From Lachnospiraceae bacterium (GTDB taxonomy: Bacteria; Bacillota_A; Clostridia; Lachnospirales; Lachnospiraceae): a stretch of 10,570 nt of DNA. A program made the translations under genes and the position numbers. Position 1 is the stretch's first letter; every line of letters begins with the position of its first letter. The stretch is from positions 1 to 10,570 of the forward strand of contig JAFTZF010000030.1 of assembly GCA_017464645.1 (NCBI GenBank), read 5' to 3'. Positions 1-4,791 of the stretch are shown here, one piece after another. The notes beneath the pieces were generated by a model that searched no databases, had not been told where the DNA came from, and worked only from the letters and a program-made list of their open reading frames with translations.

Positions 1-74
1 AGTACGATCAAGGCAAACGGTATCAACCGAAATTCCATACGCTTCTTCTGTTTAATTCTACGACTGGCTTTCAT
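1..74 (-). CDS. divIC: DivIC/FtsB-like septum formation initiator, N-terminal fragment (runs off the window)
   Basis: Only the first 24 codons are present, and the gene continues past the left edge. The visible peptide is strongly basic (MKASRRIKQKKR) and then turns hydrophobic (LIPFALIV). This fits the short cytoplasmic N-terminus and start of the single membrane helix of DivIC/FtsB-type division proteins, which join FtsL in the divisome. The ATG overlaps the yabQ stop as ATGA. A strong GGAAGGAG ribosome site lies about 10 bases upstream inside yabQ, so translation does not depend only on coupling. The call rests mainly on position: yabP-yabQ-divIC is the order in B. subtilis. The sequence alone could fit another small one-helix protein. 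Confidence 0.62.
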   Translation of the reverse strand, partial: MKASRRIKQKKRMEFRLIPFALIV

Positions 75-451
75 GATAACCGTTCTCCTTCCTTTTTGGC
101 TTTTTCAGCGGGGTTCTTCTTTATTATAAAGCTTTTAACAGTATTTTGCAATTTTTTTATGAAAAAAAATAACAACTTTCTAAATTGCTGGTACAATATC
201 ATCCCCAGCAGCACGGCGAGCAGGGCAAAGCCCCGAATCATTCCATCATTTTCAAGATATATCAGTTGGAACAGCAGAAAACCGTAAATGATCCAGTAAG
301 CCAGATCCTCAAGAGCCACCCAAAACGTCCCATGGCGAATCAGGCTGCGAAATAAGCGGAGTCCCTCGTACATACAGGCCATCAGAATCCCCCAGAAAAA
401 GGCCCGCACAAAAAAATCCAATTCTGCAACAATGCGGCCGCTCATAGGCAT
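71..451 (-). CDS. yabQ: Spore cortex biosynthesis protein YabQ
   Basis: This 126-residue membrane protein matches YabQ in size, layout and position; the family is needed in the mother cell for spore cortex formation. Three hydrophobic segments are visible: about residues 12-32 (FFVRAFFWGILMACMYEGL), 47-64 (LEDLAYWIIYGFLLFQ) and 73-90 (GFALLAVLLGMILYQQF). A lysine-rich tail follows (KKLQ, IIKKNPAEKAKKEGE). The ATG shares one base with the yabP stop (TAATG), and no ribosome site precedes it, so translation should depend on ribosomes finishing yabP. The ATG at codon 3 is an alternative start with no better context. The 3' end carries the putative divIC promoter and ribosome site. Confidence 0.85.
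   Translation of the reverse strand: MPMSGRIVAELDFFVRAFFWGILMACMYEGLRLFRSLIRHGTFWVALEDLAYWIIYGFLLFQLIYLENDGMIRGFALLAVLLGMILYQQFRKLLFFFIKKLQNTVKSFIIKKNPAEKAKKEGERLS
123..151 (-). promoter_or_regulatory. Candidate vegetative promoter for divIC inside yabQ
   Basis: On the minus strand TTGCAA (146-151) is followed after exactly 17 bases by TATAAT (123-128). The predicted start is near 116, giving a leader of about 42 bases to the divIC ATG at 74. The -10 box is a perfect sigma-A match and the -35 box matches at 4 of 6 positions. The region is AT-rich, which raises the chance of a random match. A promoter is expected here because the terminator before yabP would otherwise cut an essential division gene off from vegetative transcription. 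Confidence 0.55.
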
Positions 452-735
452 TACTTAAAGAGGCGGCCCAGCAAAGATGCGCCTGCCTTATGATAATCCG
501 TCACTTCCGAATAGGTCAGACTGTCAATGCGTCCTTCAATATCCACCTCACCCTTCTCCAGTGTCAGGCGGTTCACATGCAGATCAGCTCCCTTGATATT
601 CAGCATGCCCTGTTCTGTCTCCAGCAGGACCTCTGATATATCAAAGGAGATGACATCCACCACCCCACTGATAGTACCTGTCCTTCTATTATTCAGCAAA
701 AGCTTGTGCGGCTTTGTATAAGATTTCTCTTCCAA
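451..735 (-). CDS. yabP: Sporulation protein YabP
   Basis: YabP is a small soluble sporulation protein of the mother cell, in the sigma-E regulon in B. subtilis. The family pattern is clear: KPHKLLLNNRRTG, then ISFDISEVLLETEQGMLNIKG, then LTLEKGEVDIEGRIDSL. The frame stays open further upstream, to an ATG at 753 and a TTG at 759. The TTG at 735 (peptide starting with the residues EEKSYTKPHK after the initiator) is preferred, because AGGGGGT lies 6 bases upstream of it and nothing suitable precedes the others. This gives 94 residues. The gene overlaps yabQ by one base. Its ribosome site is buried in the 3' arm of the hairpin at 740-785, which suggests strict control of translation from read-through RNA. 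Confidence 0.88.
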   Translation of the reverse strand: MEEKSYTKPHKLLLNNRRTGTISGVVDVISFDISEVLLETEQGMLNIKGADLHVNRLTLEKGEVDIEGRIDSLTYSEVTDYHKAGASLLGRLFK

Positions 736-785
736 AAAAATACCCCCTAACATACTCAACTACTGTTAAATATATTAAGGGGTGT
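734..785 (-). terminator. Intrinsic terminator after rqcP that also sequesters the yabP ribosome binding site
   Basis: On the minus strand, 771-785 pairs with 740-754 over 15 positions with one mismatch (C784/A741) and two G-T wobbles. The helix continues with 765-770 against 755-760 (six pairs including wobbles) and closes on a four-base loop, AGTA (761-764). Seven T residues (734-740) follow. That gives a stem of 21 positions plus a T-tract, a strong Rho-independent terminator by eye. The 3' arm contains GGGGGT (742-747), which is the yabP Shine-Dalgarno, and the T-tract runs into the TTG start at 735. No folding energy was computed. Confidence 0.85.
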
Positions 786-797
786 CTCATTTTATGT

Positions 798-1037
798 CTA
801 AATGTATTTATACAGCTCTTTCGCTTCGTCTTTTTTTGAAGTATCCTGTACATCCAACACTTCGACTTTTACAGATCGGGTGCCAAACTGAATCTCAATC
901 TGATCTCCGACTTTTACATCCAGAGATGCCTTTGCCACCTTGCCATTTACCATCACGCGGCCCGTGTCACAGGCCTCATTGGCAACGGTGCGGCGCTTGA
1001 TCAGCCTGGAAACCTTTAAATACTTGTCCAAACGCAT
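798..1037 (-). CDS. rqcP: S4-domain RNA-binding protein RqcP (YabO/Hsp15-type)
   Basis: The protein is 79 residues, almost entirely an S4 RNA-binding fold: MRLDKYLKVSRLIKRRTVANEAC, then VMVNGKVAKASLDVKVGDQIEIQFG. RqcP works with RqcH on stalled 50S-peptidyl-tRNA complexes, where it supports addition of C-terminal alanine tails in ribosome-associated quality control. The ATG lies 3 bases after the hup stop and has no close Shine-Dalgarno (the nearest AGGA is about 16 bases away). Translation is probably coupled to hup termination. It ends with TAG and is followed directly by a strong terminator, so hup-rqcP looks like a complete two-gene transcription unit. Annotation pipelines may call it only an RNA-binding S4 domain protein. 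Confidence 0.9.
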   Translation of the reverse strand: MRLDKYLKVSRLIKRRTVANEACDTGRVMVNGKVAKASLDVKVGDQIEIQFGTRSVKVEVLDVQDTSKKDEAKELYKYI

Positions 1038-1040
1038 AGC

Positions 1041-1313
1041 TTAGTTGATAGCGTCCTTTAATGCCTTTCCTGCTTTGAACTTGGGAGCCTTGGAAGCTGC
1101 GATCTTCATAGCTTCGCCGGTGTGGGGATTTCTTCCCTCTCTGGCTGCTCTCTCGCTGGTCTCGAAAGTACCAAAGCCTACCAGCTGGATCTTCTCACCT
1201 TTCTTTAATTCTTCTGTAACAACATCTGTGAAAGCCTTTAAAGCCTTCTCTGCATCTTTTTTAGACAGCTCGGTCTTCTCTGCGATAGCTGCAATCAGTT
1301 CTGTTCTGTTCAT
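1041..1313 (-). CDS. hup: Nucleoid DNA-binding protein HU
   Basis: The 90-residue protein has the HU/IHF family layout. The helical N-terminal half (MNRTELIAAIAEKTELSKKDAEKALKAF) forms the dimer core. It is followed by the beta saddle (LVGFGTFETSERAAREGRNPHTGE) with the DNA-intercalating arm signature RNP, and by the typical PKFKAGKALKDAIN tail. HU bends and compacts DNA with little sequence preference. A strong GGAGG lies 8 bases before the ATG. An excellent sigma-A promoter lies about 90 bases upstream, consistent with high expression. rqcP follows in the same transcript. HU rather than IHF is inferred from length and phylum. Confidence 0.96.
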   Translation of the reverse strand: MNRTELIAAIAEKTELSKKDAEKALKAFTDVVTEELKKGEKIQLVGFGTFETSERAAREGRNPHTGEAMKIAASKAPKFKAGKALKDAIN

Positions 1314-1401
1314 GTGTGTGTTCCTCCTAATTCATAAATAGATAAATACGCGAACGATATGCTACTCCCTGTGTAGTTTATAATCCATACCTTCCTACCT
1401 A

Positions 1402-1430
1402 TTTATACTCGTTTCTGTAATGTTTGTCAA
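1402..1430 (-). promoter_or_regulatory. Strong sigma-A promoter of hup-rqcP
   Basis: TTGACA (1425-1430, perfect) and TATAAA (1402-1407, 5 of 6) are separated by 17 bases on the minus strand. The predicted start is near 1395, with a leader of about 80 bases before the hup ATG. The -35 hexamer contains the TGA stop codon of mazG (1427-1429), so the promoter starts exactly where the upstream gene ends. Confidence 0.88.
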
Positions 1431-1837
1431 GGATTTTCAGCCTTTCTGCGGGCTTTGTCCTCTTTTTCCTGCTTTTTAATGGCTTCCCATCTGGCCAGGC
1501 CCTCTTCGGGTGTGCCTGCCTGCTCTCCCCCAAATACATGGGGATGACGGCGAACCAGCTTCTCTGCCAGACCGTTTACCACATCCTCTATGGTAAACCG
1601 GCCTTCCTCAGCTGCGATCTGGCTGTGCATGAGTACCTGGAGCATCACGTCCCCCAGCTCCTCACACAGATTTTCATCATCCTTGTTCTCAATAGCCTGA
1701 ACCACTTCTTCGCTCTCGTCCCGCAGGCATTTGATCATGGACTCGTGGGTCTGGGCTCTGTCCCAGGGGCAGCCGTGGTCGCTGCGCAGCTCCGCCACAA
1801 TGTGAAGCAGTTCTTCATAGGTATATCGCTTTTCCAT
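1427..1837 (-). CDS. mazG: MazG-family nucleoside triphosphate pyrophosphohydrolase, single domain
   Basis: MazG hydrolyses nucleoside triphosphates to monophosphates and pyrophosphate, removing non-canonical or surplus nucleotides. The 136-residue protein shows CPWDRAQTHESM (23-34) and the metal-binding pattern DESEE (40-44) followed by EELGD (59-63). The conserved RRHPHVFG block and the end motif WEAIKKQEK follow. It stops where longer MazG proteins such as that of E. coli enter a second domain, so it corresponds to the N-terminal half only. There is no methylase domain of the B. subtilis YabN type. AAGGAG lies 5 bases before the ATG, and the gene begins 9 bases after pgcA, so the two are probably co-transcribed. 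No frameshift or decayed second half is visible downstream, where the hup promoter begins. Confidence 0.9.
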   Translation of the reverse strand: MEKRYTYEELLHIVAELRSDHGCPWDRAQTHESMIKCLRDESEEVVQAIENKDDENLCEELGDVMLQVLMHSQIAAEEGRFTIEDVVNGLAEKLVRRHPHVFGGEQAGTPEEGLARWEAIKKQEKEDKARRKAENP

Positions 1838-1846
1838 GGTGTCTCC

Positions 1847-3580
1847 TTATAACATCTTGTTGATCATAGCCATAACTTCCTGGCCAAGAGCCGCAGACTT
1901 GGCATCTGCATCCTCCAGAGAAGTGCCTTTGATTCCGTAGTAGAATTTTACTTTCGGCTCTGTACCGGAAGGACGAACGCACAGCCACGCATCGTCTGTC
2001 AGGTCATAGTACAGTACATTGGAGGAGGGAAGTCCGGTGGCCTTCACTTCGCCGGTGGCCATATCCTTAATGGTATCCTTCTTGTAGTCACGGGCGGACA
2101 GCACCTTGTAGGAACCGATCTGCTCCGGCGTATTGGTGCGCAGGGTCTCCAGGATCTCCTGGATCTTCTGAAGGCCTTCGATACCCTTTAAGGAAACGGA
2201 CTGAATGTCATCCTTGTAGTAGCCGTATTTCTCATACATGGCGATCATGGCATCCCACAGTGTCATGTTCCTGGTCTTGTAGTAAGCTGCAGCTTCGCAC
2301 AGAGCCATGGTCGCTACGATAGCGTCTTTGTCTCTTGCATGAGTTCCGATCAGGCAGCCGTAGCTTTCCTCAAAGCCAAACAGGTAAGTTCCTTTGCCGC
2401 TCTTTTCAAAGCCCAGGATCTGCTGACCAATATATTTAAATCCGGTCAGAACCTCAATGAGGCGGATGTTGTAGCCCTTGGCAATGGCATCTGCCATATT
2501 GGAAGTAACGATGGTCTTAATGAGAGCGCCGTCCTGGGGAAGTCCGCTCTTCTCGGCCTGCTGGCTGATCTCATACTCTGCCAGTAAGCAGCCGGACATA
2601 TTTCCGGTGAGAACCTTGTATTCTCCTGTCTTGGAATCCTTTACATAAACACCCAGGCGGTCTGCATCCGGGTCGGTTGCCAGCACCAGGTCTGCGTCTT
2701 TTTCCTTTGCCAGATCCAGAGCCAGCTTAAATGCAGCCTTGTCCTCCGGGTTGGGATAGCTGACAGTGGGGAACTCGCCATCGGGCAGCTCCTGCTCAGC
2801 CACTACATACACATTCTCAAAGCCCAGCTCTTTTAATACTCTGCGGGCCGGAATGTTGCCTGTGCCATGGAGGGGCGTGTAAACGATCTTCAGGTCCTTC
2901 TGAGCTTCCTTGATAGCATCCCAGTTCTTTACCTGCTTTTTCAGTTCTTCAATATATGCGTCATCCACATCCTGTCCAATGGTGATGTAAAGGCCTGCCG
3001 CTTCCGCCTCTTCCTTAGACATGGTCTTAACCTCTGCGTAATCGGTAACCTTCTTTACCTCACCCATGATGCCGCTGTCGTGAGGTGGTGTGATCTGTGC
3101 GCCGTCCTCCCAATATACCTTGTAGCCATTATACTCCGGCGGGTTGTGGCTGGCAGTGATATTGATACCTGCGATACAGTTCAGCTTACGCACTGCGTAG
3201 GACAGCTCCGGCGTGGGACGCAGAGACTCAAAGCGATATGCCTTGATTCCGTTGGCTGCCAGACATCTGGCTGCCTCATCGGAGAATTCCGGAGACATGC
3301 GTCTGGAATCATAAGCAATGGCTACGCCCCGGTCCTTTGCTCCCAGTGCAGTTATGTAGTTTGCCAGACCCTGCGTAGTCTTGCGCACTGTGTAAATATT
3401 CATACGGTTGGTACCTGCACCGATAATGCCCCGAAGGCCTGCGGTACCAAAATCCAAATCGGTATAAAAACGCTCTTTTATTTCCTTATCATCATCTGCA
3501 ATACTCTTCAGTTCAACTTTTGTGTCCTGGTCAAAATATGGATTTGCCAGCCAGGACTCATACAATTCTTTGTATCCCAT
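1847..3580 (-). CDS. pgcA: Phospho-sugar mutase, long-form alpha-phosphoglucomutase (PgcA type)
   Basis: This is a 577-residue member of the alpha-D-phosphohexomutase family. It interconverts glucose 1- and 6-phosphate (some relatives use mannose phosphates), feeding UDP-glucose, glycogen and cell-surface sugars. All four signature loops are intact: TASHNPPEYNGYK at 142-154 with catalytic Ser144, the metal site DPDADR at 303-308, the sugar-specificity loop GFEESYG at 402-408, and the phosphate-binding RPSGTEPK at 536-543. The frame is open to 3628, but the ATG at 3580 is chosen because GGAGGG lies 6 bases upstream and the following MGYKELYESWL matches the family start. The gene has its own candidate promoter and a 5' stem-loop, and mazG follows after 9 bases. 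Glucose as main substrate is inferred. Confidence 0.94.
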   Translation of the reverse strand: MGYKELYESWLANPYFDQDTKVELKSIADDDKEIKERFYTDLDFGTAGLRGIIGAGTNRMNIYTVRKTTQGLANYITALGAKDRGVAIAYDSRRMSPEFSDEAARCLAANGIKAYRFESLRPTPELSYAVRKLNCIAGINITASHNPPEYNGYKVYWEDGAQITPPHDSGIMGEVKKVTDYAEVKTMSKEEAEAAGLYITIGQDVDDAYIEELKKQVKNWDAIKEAQKDLKIVYTPLHGTGNIPARRVLKELGFENVYVVAEQELPDGEFPTVSYPNPEDKAAFKLALDLAKEKDADLVLATDPDADRLGVYVKDSKTGEYKVLTGNMSGCLLAEYEISQQAEKSGLPQDGALIKTIVTSNMADAIAKGYNIRLIEVLTGFKYIGQQILGFEKSGKGTYLFGFEESYGCLIGTHARDKDAIVATMALCEAAAYYKTRNMTLWDAMIAMYEKYGYYKDDIQSVSLKGIEGLQKIQEILETLRTNTPEQIGSYKVLSARDYKKDTIKDMATGEVKATGLPSSNVLYYDLTDDAWLCVRPSGTEPKVKFYYGIKGTSLEDADAKSAALGQEVMAMINKML

Positions 3581-3625
3581 GTTTTTCCCTCCTAAATATA
3601 TACCCCGCAGAAATTTTTCTCCACG

Positions 3626-3655
3626 CAAAGCAAAGGCCTTTCAGCCTCTGCTTTG
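3626..3655 (-). other. Perfect 12-bp stem-loop at the predicted 5' end of the pgcA mRNA
   Basis: Positions 3644-3655 and 3626-3637 pair over 12 of 12 positions (one G-T wobble), with a six-base loop (TGAAAG in RNA sense). On the minus strand it is followed by CGTGGAG, not by T residues, so it is not a standard terminator for cotS. It begins 6 bases after the TATAAT box, that is, at or within a base or two of the predicted transcription start. That is the position of known 5' stabilising hairpins. Confidence 0.6.
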
Positions 3656-3660
3656 ATTTT

Positions 3661-3689
3661 ATTATATCTTACTTTGAAAGAAAATGAAA
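3661..3689 (-). promoter_or_regulatory. Candidate promoter of pgcA-mazG
   Basis: A perfect TATAAT (3661-3666) lies in the gap between cotS and pgcA. The hexamer 17 bases upstream is TTTCAT (3684-3689), a poor -35 match, so the promoter may be weak, activator-dependent or mis-assigned. The predicted start is near 3654. Confidence 0.5.
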
Positions 3690-3706
3690 CAAAAACCTGC
3701 GGGAAA

Positions 3707-4717
3707 TTATTCCAGTTTGGAAAAATCAAACAGCTCCTTTAAAAACTGCAGGCGCTTTTCCTCCTGCCCCAGAAAAATCTCCAGCTTCTCACAGCTTTTT
3801 TCCGGGATCCAGGCCTTGTTGGTGTGGAAATAGTGGTTGGCCAGCTTCCAGACCTTCTCCGGATAATAGAGCCGCAGGGCCAGATACTTCCGTTCCTCTT
3901 CGCTCAGGGGCAGCACCCGCTCATAGGCCTCCAGCATCCGGCTGCCCAGCTCCCTGCTCCAGCTGTGCTTTTCCATGATCTTGCGCAAAAACAGATACAC
4001 ATCGTGAAGCTGCACATCGATGCAGCACCGCTCAAAATTAATGAGAGCCATCTGATGCCGGGAAAATAATACATTGTGGTGGATGTATTCCCCGTGACAC
4101 ACATGCCTCTGGGCGCAGGCTTTCACAAACAGCGCACCGTAGGAAGATTCCTCCAAAAGGCTGGCGGCCCGCTGGCTCATTTCCAGGAAATAGGGTGCCT
4201 CCTTCAAAAACAGCAGCTCAAAATCTCCCTTTTTCTGGCGGCTGCGGATAAAATTCCGCACCTTTTTCAGCTCTTTGTTGTGCTTCTCATATTCCTCCAG
4301 AACCGATGTACCATACAACCGGGGCCACCGATTCTCCTTGGGTATCTCCCACAATCCCCGGGCCATTCTGTGAAAGGAGGCCAGCAGGCTCATAGCCCGG
4401 CACAGTTCCTCCCAATTTCTGGTCTCACAGGCTTTTCCCTCCGGACAATCCTTCACAATATAACCAATTCCCTCCGAGTCCTTGGACAAAAGTTCCCCTT
4501 CCCGGTTCGGAACAATACAATCCGTCATGCACAGCCCCTCCTGCTTCAGGCACTGCATCAGCTGCTGCTCATAGGGAAGGATCATCCGGGAGCCGGTAAA
4601 TTCTCTGACTGTTTTGGTTCCCTCCTGGGTTTCCAGCATGACCATGCCACGTCCCGTATAGGTCCGCAGCACTGTGAGTTCATACTGTTCTAATATGTAG
4701 ATTGCTTTCTCATTCAC
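3707..4717 (-). CDS. CotS-family spore coat protein (kinase-like fold)
   Basis: The 336-residue protein resembles the CotS/YutH group, spore coat proteins built on an aminoglycoside-phosphotransferase-like fold. Visible family features are ATP-lobe strands near the N-terminus, the central HGEYIHHNVLF at 208-218 in place of the kinase catalytic loop HGDxxxxN, then INFERCCIDVQLHDVYLFLRK (226-246) and the MEKHSW motif. The usual catalytic Asp is Glu (E210) and the metal-binding Asp position reads INFE, so phosphotransfer is doubtful. The start is GTG at 4717 with a G-rich ribosome site, GGGGGGA, about 7 bases upstream across a T-tract. That ribosome site lies in a terminator-like hairpin. The gene is isolated from other coat genes. 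Assignment to the family is firmer than to any one named member, so no symbol is given. Confidence 0.82.
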   Translation of the reverse strand: MNEKAIYILEQYELTVLRTYTGRGMVMLETQEGTKTVREFTGSRMILPYEQQLMQCLKQEGLCMTDCIVPNREGELLSKDSEGIGYIVKDCPEGKACETRNWEELCRAMSLLASFHRMARGLWEIPKENRWPRLYGTSVLEEYEKHNKELKKVRNFIRSRQKKGDFELLFLKEAPYFLEMSQRAASLLEESSYGALFVKACAQRHVCHGEYIHHNVLFSRHQMALINFERCCIDVQLHDVYLFLRKIMEKHSWSRELGSRMLEAYERVLPLSEEERKYLALRLYYPEKVWKLANHYFHTNKAWIPEKSCEKLEIFLGQEEKRLQFLKELFDFSKLE

Positions 4718-4766
4718 AAAAAAATCCCCCCATTCCTTTCATACTTATGAAGGAAACGAGGGAATT
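4718..4766 (-). terminator. Intrinsic terminator after cca that also sequesters the cotS ribosome binding site
   Basis: On the minus strand 4757-4766 pairs with 4723-4732 (AATTCCCTCG with TGGGGGGATT, including G-T wobbles). After a bulged T4756 the helix continues with 4752-4755 against 4733-4736, and after a bulged A4737 with 4747-4751 against 4738-4742, leaving a small loop. Seven T residues (4718-4724) follow and end at the cotS GTG (4715-4717). All six G residues of the cotS Shine-Dalgarno (4726-4731) are paired. The 5' arm begins in the last codon position of the cca stop. Confidence 0.78.
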
Positions 4767-4791
4767 ATACGCCCTTTATTTTGTCCAGCAA
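4764..4791 (-). promoter_or_regulatory. Candidate promoter of cotS across the cca stop codon
   Basis: TTGCTG (4786-4791, 3 of 6) and a perfect TATAAT (4764-4769) are separated by 16 bases, and the -10 box includes the cca TAA stop. The predicted start is near 4757. A transcript starting there would lack the outer 5' arm of the terminator hairpin and so would leave the cotS ribosome site mostly free. A spore sigma factor would be expected for a coat gene, and no convincing sigma-K or sigma-E site was seen, so this remains tentative. Confidence 0.35.

Noticed and set aside
736..759. Longer yabP starting at TTG 759 or ATG 753
   Set aside because: Neither has a ribosome site, both would translate through the terminator arm and T-tract, and family members start near the EEKSYTKPHK block.
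786..800. Sigma-E promoter for yabP from CATAAAAT at 789-796
   Set aside because: The -10 match is good, but no acceptable sigma-E -35 element lies 13-15 bases upstream, and the predicted start would fall inside the 5' arm of the hairpin without clearly freeing the ribosome site.
2867..3595. Plus-strand open frame of 242 codons opposite pgcA
   Set aside because: It is a shadow of the phosphoglucomutase frame, with a cysteine-rich and unrecognisable product and no promoter or ribosome site.
3626..3655. Intrinsic terminator of cotS
   Set aside because: The stem is good, but in the cotS direction it is followed by CGTGGAG rather than a T-tract, and a -10 box precedes it immediately.
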